A stretch of 64,000 nt of DNA from Clitopilus passeckerianus (Eukaryota; Basidiomycota; Agaricomycetes; Agaricales; Entolomataceae): the NCBI GenBank assembly GCA_944990035.1, contig CALYLX010000083.1, forward strand, positions 496,001-560,000. Reading direction: 5' to 3'. The translations under genes and the position numbers were made by a program. The number at the start of each line of letters is the position of its first letter. Position 1 is the first letter of the stretch. Positions 1-11,410 of the stretch are shown here, in pieces. The notes under the pieces are model-generated. The model was not told where the DNA came from. It searched no databases and was given only the letters and a program-made list of their open reading frames with translations.

Positions 1-344
1 CACCCCGCCAAGCTGCTTGCAAGCTGGCAGATTTGGCCACAGCTTGCCTCAAAGGCCTTAAGCTTTGCACATTGCTGAACTTACCTTCGACGAGTCAACA
101 AACTACCCTCGCCATGTTTTGAAAAATTCTGGGGGGTTTTGGGACTTTCATTCATTTGACGAAAGGAGCTCAAGAATCTACGCCAATCAGGTCCATCGAA
201 TTTGTAGATCAACGTGACGAGAGATTACGACAAACCTGGAATATTCGTATGTCGCTCGGATAAGCCAACCATCCAGCCAAGATGCCGGTCAATACATAAA
301 TAAGAGGTCACCAGCACACCGACTGGACCCACACCCCAACCACG
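1..344. promoter_or_regulatory. 5' flank of first P450 gene
   Basis: No coding exon is visible here. An A/T-rich TATA-like element (CATAAATAA) lies at about 295-303, roughly 45 bases before the P450 start codon at 345, the usual spacing of a short fungal leader. The rest shows no repeat or RNA gene that I can recognise. Confidence 0.4.
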
Positions 345-2508
345 ATGCAGCTCGAGATACCCCAGCTGCCTTTCGACCTACCCAGACTCCCTTTTGACGT
401 AAAGATTGGGGTTGTCTCGGCTTCACTCATCGTATTGCTTTGGCTGCGGGAGCGGAAGAATGTCCGACAACTACCTTTGCCACCGGGGCCGCCTGGCCTG
501 AAGAGGTGGCCCATCATAGGCAATTTGCTTGACATGCCTGTCAACTTTGCATGGATCACCTACCACAAGTGGTGTAAAGAACTTGGTGGGGCTCAACGTG
601 GTGTCGGAGCATTCTCATTCTAACCTTCGTCCGCAGGTACCGACATCATGCACCTCGAGGTCGCTGGTCAAAATATAATAGTTTTAGACACGTCAGAAGC
701 GACGACTGAGCTTCTTGAAAAGCGGTCTTCCCTCTACTCTGGACGGTGAGAGACCTCTTCTACGCTCTCTAGCCGCGCCTGAACCCAACCCCGTTAGGTC
801 AAGGATGCCGATGATCAACGAGCTTATGGGATGGAACTTCAACATTGGCTTCATGGGATATGGTACGTACCGCACGTCTTTCGTTCGGCTTGTCTTGACG
901 ATATCCCATGCTTTAGGTCCTTACTGGTATGAGCTTGTCTCAGCATGGACCAACTGTATCAACTGATCGGTCTACTTGAAGGCGTGAACATCGTCGATTG
1001 TTTCACCTGTCCTTCCATCCTACGGCGGCCCTTCGATTTAGGCCCCATGAACTAAAGGCGAGCCATGGTCTGCTTCGTAGGCTCCTGAAGCGGCCAGATG
1101 ATCTCATGGGCCATTTGCGACAGTAAGTGAAGTACTATCCATACCGCTCAACCCAGCTAATGACCGTCATACAGAATGGCGGGCGAAACCGTAATTCGCA
1201 TTGCTTACGGTCTGGATATAAAGGAAGAGAATGATCCTTATGTGGCTACGGCTGCGAAAGGCGTTCATCCTTTGGTCGCGGCCGGCGTGCCAGGCGCGTT
1301 CATGGTTGACACTCTTCCTTTCCTCAAATATGTTCCTGCATGGATGCCAGGAGCTGGGTTCCAGAGGAAAGCGAAGGAATGGAAGCAGTTGGCCCTGAAG
1401 ATGATCAACTCCCCATACGCTGCCGCGAAAGAGAGAATTGTGAGTAGAACCATAGTTTATCCGAAACGCATCCTGACTTTAGATAGGCGGAAGGTAATAT
1501 GACAGTTTCTTTCGTCTCGGATGCGTTGGACCGCATGGATCCCAGGGGAGATGTCGAGAAGCATGAATACATCATCAAATCTACTGCTGGTACCATGTAC
1601 GCGGCTGGTTCTGATACGGTGCGTGATTTCCATCATTTTCTTAATATTACCTGACACATCTCCTCAATAGACTGTGGCCGCAATTGCATCCTGCGTCCTA
1701 GGTCTTCTCGAGAACCCAGAAGTGCTCCGGAAGGCTCAGCAGGAGATTGACCAGGTGGTTGGCACGGGCCAACTACCCACCTTTGAGCATTTCAACGATC
1801 TCCCCTACATTACCGCTATCACAAAGGAGACTCTGAGGTGGAGGGATGTGGTACCTATTGGTGCGGGTTTTCCAAATCTTTACCGGTCTACTCTAACCTC
1901 TAGCACCAGCTATCCCGCACCTGGTTGAGGTTGAAGACAAGTATAAAGGCTACCGAATCCCCGCTGGATCTATTATCATCCCTAACGCCTGGTAAGTTCT
2001 CCCCTCCACGATAAGTCATGACTAACAAGGGTATCCTAGGGCGATGCTCCATAATCCCGAGATATATCCAGAACCGTTCTCCTTCAAACCGGATCGATTC
2101 ATGAAAGATGGCAAACTTGACCCAACCGCCCGTGATCCTGCACATGCCTGCTTCGGATTTGGTCGAAGGTAGTTTTCTATACTTCGCAAACCAATGGGTA
2201 TATAACGGATTACTTGCCCAGAATTTGCCCCGGTCGTTATATGGCTTTCGAGGCGGTTTGGATCGCCATTGCTTCTCTGATTGCAGCTTTCGACATACGG
2301 AAGTCAGTTGATGAGAACGGCAACATCATCGAGCCATCTCATGAGTATGCTTCAACACTGGTTGTGTGAGTGCTCTATTGTTAACGAGACAAGGGGCATC
2401 CTCATTTTTCTCCTCAGGATTCCCCTCGGATATAAGTGTTCCATTACACCACGATCAAAGGAAGCTGAGGAACTCATCTATGCCACATCCACGGAGACAT
2501 ACGAATAA
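345..2508 (+). CDS. Cytochrome P450 monooxygenase, copy 1 (intact)
   Basis: Membrane-anchored haem-thiolate monooxygenase of about 530 residues in some 12 exons, with short GT-AG introns (first 586-636). In order: an N-terminal hydrophobic anchor (residues ~20-32), a proline-rich hinge LPLPPGPPG, an I-helix AGSDTT motif split by an intron near 1620-1671, a K-helix ExxR (KETLR, ~1830), a PDRF meander (~2090) and a complete haem-ligand loop FGFGRRICPGR split by the intron at ~2170-2222. All joints keep frame and the stop is at 2506-2508, so it should be functional. It is the first of three tandem paralogues. The style resembles Agaricomycete P450s annotated as O-methylsterigmatocystin oxidoreductase-like, but the substrate cannot be read from sequence and I give no CYP family. 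Confidence 0.93.
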
Positions 2509-3114
2509 GGCAAGCCTTACCAGAATACATCAAGTCGAAGTAACCCAAACCATTCAGCAACTGACTCTATAAATCCTACAATTTATTCGCTCCTTTAGGC
2601 TTCCCTTGCCCCGAACTTTCTTTACATACTCACCATCGTTATCTTTCCGGATTTCTTTACATGTACCTGAGCCATACATCTGGATACCCCATACGTGCCT
2701 TGTAAATCCATCGAGTCTGATTGGACGAACAGAAGATTCTGAAAGAAACTGTCGACCAGCTGGGCCAGATTGCTGGGCCAAGGAAATTTCCAGAAGGCGA
2801 TTCCGAACATCACACTATGGAAAGCTTTTGGAAGATTCCACCACGTCCGTCCTATCAAGCCCGTCGTCCCCATATTAGCCGGTCTAGGAACACCCAAGTC
2901 TGTCAAGTTCTGCTTGTTCAGGCCCTCAATTTGATGCTAGGGTCTGTATTCTGATAGAAGCACCCTGAGTTCATCGTATGTCACGAACGCCAAAACATGG
3001 ATCTGGTCTACAGTATTCGGCCACCCTGACGACGATTCATGACATCCCTCATAAGGAACCCGTTCTTGGGCGACATTCCTACCCGCGTTGAGGACGAGCT
3101 TTCATATTGTCACC
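2509..3114. other. Intergenic between P450 copies 1 and 2
   Basis: No plausible gene. A minus-strand open stretch at 2622-2906 looks faintly protein-like, but it has stops around it, no start context and no family I recognise. It may be a fragment of a lost gene. Confidence 0.4.
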
Positions 3115-5321
3115 ATGTTTGCACGTTTGGCCTTAAAAACAATTCCATTCGACGTTAAGGTCGGGATTGTCTCCCCCTCGCTGATTGTTCTCCTCTAGCT
3201 CCGTAAACGGCGCAATGCAAGGCTGCCTCTGCCCCCGGGTCCGAGAAAGCTGCCCATCATTGGTAACTTACTCGACCTTCCAACGGAATGGGAATGGATG
3301 ACCTACCACTAGTGGCGCCAGGAATTTGGTTCGTCTGGTTACTTTCTTTCCGCTCTGCTTTATCCCGGGACTGAATCACCTTAGATACCGATATCGTTCA
3401 CCTCGAAGTGGCTGGCCAAAACATCATCGTTCTGGATACTGCAGTGGCCACGACGGAACTCTTGGAGAAAAAATCGTCGATATATTCTGGACGGTGAGCA
3501 TAGCGGCTCCTATTCTGCAAGTGATCTCACTGCCTATGCAGCGCGCGAATGCCAATGATTAACGAACTGATGGGGTGGAATTTCATTTTCGGGTTCAAAC
3601 CATATGGTAAGTGCTTGAGCCTGGAAGTAGTATTGCTGCCTCTGACAGTCCTATTCGCAGGAGATAACTGGTCTGTTAGATCCTCTGCTTGTTAGTCGAG
3701 TGCAACTGGCTGAAACGGGTACTAGGCGACGACATCGGCGTCATTTCCATATGTCGTTTCATCCGACAGCATCGTTTCACTTCCGCCCACACGAACTTAA
3801 GGCCTCTCATGGCCTCCTTCGTCGTCTTCTTGATAAGCCCAAAACACTGGAGCAACAACTCAGACAGTGAGCACTACAACATATCTTCATCGGTTCCCGA
3901 TTTTTAACTTAGTTCCAGCATGGCAGGTGAAACGGTCATCCGAATTGCCTGTGGGTTAGACGTGCAAGAGGAGAATGATCCCTTCGTAGCAACGGCAGAG
4001 CAGGCAGCTCACCTGCTTGTCGAAAATGCCGTACCCGGGAAATAGCTTGTCGATACTCTCCCCATTCTTCTACAAGTGCCAGAATGGTTCCCTGGTGCGG
4101 GGTTCAAGAGGAAAGCGAAAGAATGGACGAAACTGGCGCTGAAAATGCATGATCCTTTCCACGCAGCCAAAAAACGTATTGTGTGTATGATGTTTACGAA
4201 ACTTATCGTCTTAATTGATGACCCCGCTCATATAGGAACAAGGAAATGAAACTCCCTCCTTCGTCGTAGACGCCTTACAGAAGGCTGATCCACGCGCGGA
4301 TTTGGCCAAGGAAGAGTGGATCATTGCTTCTACTGCTGGAACCATGTATACTAGTACGTCACATTGGCCAGCCCCAAGCCTACACGCAACTAGCGTCGGC
4401 CTGGAGCTGGGTCGGATACAGTATGTATTCATTCTCTCGAGAAGAGGACGCCCGAAACCAATCGTGCTGCTGACCGTGTCAGCAATCTGCTCATGTGTTC
4501 TTGGGCTACTCGAAAATCCTGAAGTCCTGAAGAAAGCACAGAGGCAGATTGCGGAAGTTGTAACCAAGGATCAACTGCCGACTTTTGAACACTACGACAG
4601 CCTTCCATACGTCACAGCGATAACGAAGGAGACATTTAGATGGAGGGATGTGGTTCCAATCGGTGCGTCTCCGCGTTCAAACGAGATTAATGAGAGAAGC
4701 TCAAATGACATCAGCCATTCCCCACCTATGCGAAGCTGAAGACGAGTATAAGGGTTACAGGATCCCGGCTGGTTCTATCATCATACCCAACGGATGGTAC
4801 GGTAGCGAAGGCCCTTCTTAGCACGGCGTTTCGTTGAGATTACTTCCAGGGCTATGTTACACAACCCGGAAGTTTATCACGATCCGTTCTCCTTCAACCC
4901 TGATCGATTCATGAAGGAGGGGGAGCTAGATCCTTCCGTGCGCGATCCTGCCCACGCGGCATTCGGTTTCGGGCGTCGGTGAGTCGGTCAACCAGAGCTA
5001 CCCGACACGACCCACTCACTCCGATAAAGAATTTGCCCCGGTCGATATATGGCTTTCTCTGCAGTCTGGATTGCCCTCGCTTCAATGATCGCCGCCTTCG
5101 ATATTGAGAGGGCTCGGGATAAAGATGGAGGTATTATTGAGCCAACCCATGAGTACAAATCTGGTCTTGTCATGTACGTTCTATGTCTTTCTTTGGTCTA
5201 TCTCGACTGATGCTGTTATCTCACTACAAGATATCCGCTTCCATACGATTGTTCTATCAAGCCACGATCAAAAGCGATGGAAGATGCCATTCGGGCTACA
5301 GCTACGGAGGTCTACGAGTAA
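3115..5321 (+). pseudogene. Cytochrome P450 copy 2, nonsense-interrupted pseudogene
   Basis: Exon by exon this matches copy 1: anchor, PPGPRKLP hinge, KETFR ExxR motif (~4630), PDRF (~4905) and a complete FGFGRR/ICPGR haem loop split by an intron near 4980-5030. Three in-frame TAG codons break it: 3196-3198 in the anchor (copy 1 has Trp), 3310-3312 before the first intron (copy 1 has Lys) and 4043-4045 in VPGK*LVDTL. The acceptor before the TVSA exon reads TG at 4471-4472 where copies 1 and 3 have AG, so splicing is damaged too. The 3' half is otherwise well kept, including a 14-nt micro-exon at 4407-4420, so inactivation looks recent. Readthrough at all three UAGs is the less likely alternative. 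Confidence 0.88.
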
Positions 5322-5656
5322 CGCGAGGCGAAGGATGCCTGGGGTCGAAGCGTTGACACCTTGACTTCTGGCTTGAGATAGGATCAAGACCTGCACGTTG
5401 GCCGGGCTTCTATTGCACGGAAGCAAACCGCATGTGCCCAGACCTGACGGGTGCATGTGAACTTCGATTACTTGTTGTACGAACTTTTTCAACACGATAT
5501 GCAACATTTCTGATTGGCTCCGCCATGTTCACAGCCAGCTTCTGGCCGTCAGAAGGCTGAATAACACTTCTATCAGATATTCCTAGTCAGTCTTCGTGAC
5601 GTGAGCAATGGAGCTTGGGTCCCCCCGTCAGACCATAAGAACCCTGCGATGAAGGT
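5322..5656. other. Intergenic between P450 copies 2 and 3
   Basis: About 335 bases holding the 3' flank of the pseudogene and the promoter of copy 3. No gene, repeat or clear TATA box seen. Confidence 0.4.
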
Positions 5657-7924
5657 ATGGGAGGCATCACCCGGCCCCTTATGACGCTTCCTCTTGATAT
5701 CAAAGCCGGAATCTTGCTTTCCTGCGTCATTGCGCTGCATTGGCTCAAACACCGACGAGATGTGGGACGTCTGCCTTTGCCACCTGGCCCAAAGAAGCTG
5801 CCTATTCTAGGGAGTTTATTGGAGCTTCCAGATTCATACGAATGGGTGGCATATCATGAGTGGTGCAAACAATACAGTATGTCCTTTAATTTTCTGGGAC
5901 CGCAGGGCTAAACCGTCCTGGGTCAGAGACAGACATCCTTCACGTCGATCTCATGGGCAATTCAATTATTGTTTTGGACTCAGCTGAGGCAGCAACGGAA
6001 CTCCTCGAGAGGAGATCTGCCATGTACTCGAGCAGGTTAGCTATATAGGGAGTCTTAATCCTGGGACATTCTGACTCTTTCCCCTGCACGGACACAGGGC
6101 GCGCCAGGTCATGACGAACGAACTCATGGGGTGGGATTTCCACTTTGCTGGTATGCCCTACGGTGAGCGACCGATCCCTCTTAGATGCGATGTACTGCCA
6201 TTGTGACTAATGTCGTGGGATAGGCGAGCGTTGGTTAGTCTTGTTTTCACCTCTCATATGCCGCAAGAATTTAATATTTATCCCTCGGTGGCAATAGGCG
6301 CAAACACCGCCGCTTGATGCAGCAGGCATTTAACTCAACAGCTTCTCAGAGATATCATCCGCATGAGTTAAAAGCGACTCATCGCCTCTTACGGCGCCTT
6401 CTAAACCAGCCCGAAGACATCCTCGCAGAACTTCGACAGTAGGTGGCTTCTGGCTGATGTCCGTGATCTCGTCTGACATGTGTCAGGCTTGCAGGGGAGA
6501 CCATCATTGGAATTACGTATGGCTTAGATGTCCTTGAGAAGAACGATCCCTACATTGAGGCTGCGGAGCGGGGATTCAGACCTTTCGCTGTCGCCCTCAA
6601 CCCCAGCCAATTTTGGGTTAACTTCGCGCCCCCGCTGAAGTACTTACCCGAATGGCTGCCAGGCATGGGCTTCCTTACGAAGGCGAAGGAATGGAAGAAA
6701 TGGACCTTGGCTATGATTAATCTCCCTTTTGAGACGTTGCAGAAGGCGATGGTGAGGCCACCCTCCCTTTCCTCGATTCGGGTGGAATATAATTTTTTGT
6801 TGTTCACACAGAGCAAAGGAGAGGTGTCCGTCGCATTTGCTTCAGATGCTTTACAGCGGGTCGATCCTAATGCAGATGATCGCGAACTCCAAGAATACAC
6901 GATCAAGTCTACCGCTGCCACTATGTATGCAGGTCAGCCTTCCGCATTATCCTTTTCTACCCGAAAGCTCCGCAAGTGGCTAATGTGTCACCATATTAAC
7001 AGCTGGATCGGACACGGTAAAAATTTCCCCTAGACTCCTTCCCAGTGTTATTTAAATCGTTTACTAGACGGTTTCCGTTATCTCTTCCTGTATCCTTGGT
7101 CTCCTTGAACACCCCGAGGTCCTCGAGAAGGCTCAAAAACTTGTCGATGAGGTAGTCGGGGATAGGTTACCGACATTTGAAGATTTCGATAAATTGCCGT
7201 ACATCACTGCAATCGTGAAAGAGACTATGAGATGGAGAGATGTGGTCCCCATTAGTGGGTATTGATTTCAGGTGTCCGACGCTCCATTGCTTACCAGTTA
7301 GACGTGCAGGTGTACCTCACTACGTCGACGTCGAGGACGAATACAAGGGGTACAGAATTCCTGCTGGCTCTACCATCATCCCGAATGCATGGCAGGTGTA
7401 TTTTACGCACGCTTGATACGTATTTTGACTGACCTTGAACATCAGGGCTATGCTGCACGATCCGAGTTTTTATCCCGAGCCATTTGCCTTCAAGCCGGAT
7501 CGTTTTATGAACAAAGATGGCAAGCTCGACGCAACTGTTAAGGATCCAGACTTCGCTGTCTGGGGATTTGGTCGCCGGTGAGCCATTCCCTCTAGGGGTC
7601 ACATGGTCCTCGGTAATGACTACTCCTCCATGCTCAGTATTTGTCCTGGTCGACATATGGCATTTTCTGCGGCTTGGATTGCCATTTCATCTCTCATAGC
7701 AGCCTTCAATATCAAGAAAGCGGTGGATAAGGACGGGAAGACAATTGAGTTGTCCCATGAGTACGACCCATCAATTGTGATGTATGTCCTCGGATCATAT
7801 TTACCTGCCCTTGATACTTACAGATCATTTGGAACTACTTAGGATGCCTCTGCCATTCAAATGTGCGATTACCCCCAGGTCAGAAAGGGCGGAAGATCTC
7901 GTTCGAGCTACTGCAGACTCTTGA
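5657..7924 (+). CDS. Cytochrome P450 monooxygenase, copy 3 (intact)
   Basis: Third tandem paralogue, about 530 residues in some 13 exons. The N-terminal hydrophobic anchor is followed by PLPPGPKKLP, ELMGWDF, the I-helix AGSDT carried partly on a 14-nt micro-exon (7013-7026), the ExxR motif KETMR (~7220), PDRF (~7498) and the haem loop GFGRRICPGRH split by the intron at about 7580-7637. The intron at 7392-7445 fits the frame only if it uses a GC donor (GCAGGT). The acceptor near 7313 has two possible sites, so one or two residues there are unsure. The frame closes at TGA 7922-7924. It shares the micro-exon with pseudogene copy 2 and not with copy 1, so copies 2 and 3 are the closer pair. Confidence 0.92.
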
Positions 7925-8499
7925 CAGAAGATGTATACATGAACGCGCATATGTCGTTGGACTGATGGAAATCGATTTTTTATTTCTTTACAACAGCCCT
8001 TCAATATTTCATAACCCCGAGAGTGCGGGTGACTGGGATTCATCTCTCCGTTGGACCCAACGAGTGTTTTCCTATTACTATCCCCAACTCCTCGGTTTTG
8101 GGAGTCTCGGAATATTGGGCTATGCTACCATGACGTGAACATGCTACTCGAACTTACATACGTTCCTGTCGGCGGGGTAATTCTTATCGTCAAGCACTAG
8201 ATTATGTAGCTGGGGGCTTCAGAAGGAAATGGACTCCGTGACATTCATCGGTCGAAGCCTCGGGGTATAATAGTCTCGCACCTTGCCTGATCAATTGATC
8301 AATAAAGGTTACCTCGACAGGGCATGGGGCAGTGACAACCCCTTTGAAGTCGGGCGCTTTTTTCGGACCTTTGTAACCTGAATAGGTTGCAAGTGCTTTG
8401 AAAACTGATTTTGTGTTCGGCAGGCTCGTGGTTGAATGCCTTTGCCGCTTGATAAAGAAAAGGGCAGGATCTGAACAATCTCTATCCTTAGTTTTACAT
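7925..8499. other. Intergenic, P450 copy 3 to tRNA-Leu
   Basis: No gene recognised. It holds the 3' flank of the P450 and the upstream region of the tRNA; the internal A and B boxes of the tRNA mean no external promoter is expected. Confidence 0.4.
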
Positions 8500-8605
8500 G
8501 GCGAGATGGCCGAGCGGTCTAAGGCGCCAGACTAAGGAGACCAAGGCAGTTGCTGCCTAGTACATCTGGTCCGAAAGGGCGTGGGTTCGAATCCCACTCT
8601 CGTCA
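8500..8605 (+). tRNA. tRNA-Leu (anticodon AAG) with intron
   Basis: A full class II cloverleaf can be folded: acceptor GGCGAGA/TCTCGTC with one G-U pair, D-stem GCC/GGC, anticodon stem CCAGA/TCTGG, extended variable arm, T-stem GTGGG/CCCAC with loop TTCGAAT, and discriminator A. The anticodon AAG is at 8534-8536. A 26-base intron (8538-8563) sits one base 3' of the anticodon, the canonical nuclear position, and itself forms a small hairpin. The long variable arm agrees with leucine. Confidence 0.93.
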
Positions 8606-9573
8606 CTGTTTTGTTTCTGATCCATCGGACGCTTTCTCGCGTTCTCACAATCAACCTTGCAGTATCACCATCATTATCATGAAGCAACCTGGGGTCGTTC
8701 ATATTATTTTTTTAGGAATAGCTCTTTTCTTGATTCGACACCGTCCAAGAATACACCAATACCTCATTGCAACATGCTCGGGTACGATATGGACCACTCT
8801 GACAGTTTCTGACATCCACCCCATTCGAGGGCTGCAAGGCGTAATTTCCTTGGCGCCTCGTTTTTACCTCCGCATCGAAGCTTCTTCACGCTCCTGAAGA
8901 TAATGGCATGCGAATGCACGTTCTTAGCCAAGTATCGTATAGAACAAAATTATTTCTCTTGACTTCACTGCTGTGAAGGGCTAAGGACCGACTAAATCTT
9001 ATCTCTTAGGATCAAGCAGGGATCAAGCATCGCCACAGGCGGCTTCTCCGTCATTTGCGGTCGCCGCCGAGAGCGCCCAAGCTTTTGACCCGCACCGAAG
9101 AAGTTTAGTTTGTTTCGGTGAAATTTTTAATGAAATGACAATTTGGCTTGGTATTTGGGGCTGGTATCAGAAAATCGAGCTACTGCATGCTCTGAAGGAT
9201 TTTTCTGGGAAACTAGGCATGGTTATATCATAACAGCGGTTCCAACACTTACACTTCACTCTACCTTTCTTCCGAGAGCGCGAAGATCGGGATTAGAGCG
9301 GAAGAGCGACCTAACCAAGACTCCAAGAAACATGCTGTGAGGACCGTGAGAACATTCAAGCGGACGTCCGACGTCCGAAACGGTGATTGACAACTCGGAC
9401 CGTCTTGGCCAAATTATTGGCATGACTCTTAAAGCACACCACCAAACCTCCTGAGTCCCGTCACCAGAGCTCCAAGTTACCCCCAAGCTCTAGCAGCTCG
9501 TCTCTGCAGCGTCGCGGAGGTCATTTCAAGCGTCGCAAGCACCATTTATTTTACCGATTGGTAGCATCAAATA
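8606..9573. other. Intergenic, tRNA-Leu to DUF1275 gene
   Basis: The open frames here are short, lack start and splice context, and match no family I know. I see no repeat. Confidence 0.35.
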
Positions 9574-10582
9574 ATGTCGGACACCAAGGAAAGAGCTTCA
9601 ACTATCGGTTCGGACGTGGAGAGGGCAGGAAAACGAGGGGAGCCCAAGACGGCCTCCCTATGGACATACCTTAACGCTGAGGTCGATCCTGCTCAATCGG
9701 TTGGACCGTTGACTGCGTTCTGTTTCATGACTGGCTTCATGTTCGTCTTCCGCTGTTTTTCTGCCAGATAATGACCACAAAACTCACGGAAACTCCGAAA
9801 TCTACAGTGATGTTGTTTCCTTCTCTGCCATCTTCGTATGGTGTGGTTTCCAGACTGGTAACTTCGCCCAGGTATGTCCTAGAACTTTTTCCCCAATGTT
9901 CTCAACCTTACGTCATTGCCACCCAACAGCTAGCCCTCGCCATTGCACGACTCTTCGAGGGTCCCCGAGAGTTCCGCGATATGACATTCCACAAAGCTGA
10001 CCAGCAAGCTCTATGTTCGCTCATTTCTTTCAACCTCGGTGCATTTGTTGGCCGACTTGGTGACCACATTGGGCCCCTGAAGCGTGTCTGGCTCGTGTTC
10101 GGCACCCTGCTTCAAGCCATTCTCACCATGGCAGCTGCTCTCGCAATCTGGAAAAGCGACTCCGTTAGCATCGCCGACGACCGGGGCGACCCATCCTGGA
10201 CAAATACCCTTACCTTCGTCGGACTTGCCTTCATGAGCGCAAGTCTTGGTGTTCAGGGTATCCTAGGCAAGCGCCTCAACACCCAGTTCGGCACCACCAG
10301 TACGTCTCATTCTTACTTTTATTTCCTCACAATGACTCATGGAATCTTGCAGTCGTCCTAACCACCGTTTGGGTTGAACTCATGTCTGACCCCCGACTCT
10401 TCAAGCTCAAGCAAAAGGTCACCTCTCGCGATCATAAACTCTTCGCAGCTGTCGGCCTTTTCCTCGGAGCATTTGTTGGCAGAGCCCTCCTCGGCAAGAT
10501 CGGAGCTGCTGCAACTTTGGGCGTTGGTGTCGGATTCCGTGTTCTTATCGCCATCTCTTGGATATTTATTCAAGGGAAATAA
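9574..10582 (+). CDS. YoaK/DUF1275-family membrane protein
   Basis: Multi-pass membrane protein of about 260 residues in four exons. The first intron (about 9740-9800) uses donor GTTCGT and the acceptor after CTACAG, giving ...MTGF-IDVVSFSAIF; the second is 9872-9929 (58 nt); the third lies near 10299-10354. Family marks are the MTGFID turn, the VWCGFQTGN motif that follows the first helix, and several hydrophobic helices ending in a short basic tail. Members of YoaK/DUF1275 are widespread in bacteria and fungi and have no firmly established role, so transport is only a guess. The downstream gene is a glycosidase with no obvious link. Confidence 0.85.
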
Positions 10583-11410
10583 GTTTCTTGGCATGTAGAT
10601 TTTAGGCTCTCATTGGCTCCTTTGATACTGTACTCTCTGCCGTTCCCTTTATATCGTCCAGTCCTTCCACCGCCCCGACGCTTTATCTTTTCGACGATTT
10701 ATACCTAGACGTCACTATACCTCGCAAGTTGATTTAGAACTACACTACGAATGTGAATAGGAATTGAGTGTGTATTCTTCATGTGCTTCACTTACCTCCG
10801 CAAAATTCTGCCCGCTGAGTTCATGGGATAGGCTATGATTTCGCTAACGTCTTTGAGGGTCCTCTACCCTTGAACGTTCATACCACCTGGGGTGTCTGCA
10901 GGGTATCTTGTGGTGCATTTCGGTTGACACTTATGTTGACACTTGGCGACAACAAACAACTTCTTGGAATGGTGATTGGTCCCACTCAGGGCATAGGTCC
11001 CTGATGTTTCTCATGTGGGGTGGCTGTAAACCCACACCAAGGCCTTTAACCTCCGACTGCGTGATCGATGGGACTCTTGCTCTCTTCGAGGATTTTTTGC
11101 TTAGATTGTCCGTTTCTTACTCTAATCTTAATTGATTTCCCACACCGGCGGCAAATCACAGCTTGGACCATGATGTTCGCAACTGGGCTGAGCAGGCATC
11201 TCGTTTCACACCGGATGGACATCAAATCAAGAGGGGATCAATATGACAGTTCCTGTCGCCTGATAATATGGAGCCAAGACACTAAGCGTTTCATGGGAAA
11301 CATATAAAGGCTCTTGCAATCTTTCCTATCGATTCCTCTTTCGACGTTGCCATCCGCTCGCTGTTCAGCGAATTTTACGCTACCACCCCACATTCGTTCA
11401 AACCACTCGC
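10583..11410. promoter_or_regulatory. Intergenic with TATA box of glycosidase gene
   Basis: About 830 bases without a gene. A clear TATAAA at 11303-11308 lies ~105 bases before the first possible ATG (11411) of the glycosidase gene and is the likely core promoter. Nothing else is recognised. Confidence 0.5.

Noticed and set aside
2622..2906. 94-codon minus-strand frame between P450 copies
   Set aside because: Somewhat protein-like, but no family is recognised and stops lie just upstream. Too weak to call.
345..7924. Three P450s as a secondary-metabolite cluster
   Set aside because: No backbone synthase, transferase or cluster regulator is adjacent; this is a tandem gene family. The terpene synthase relic is 47 kb away.
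8550..8897. 115-codon frame over the tRNA-Leu 3' half
   Set aside because: It overlaps the tRNA and has no coding character.
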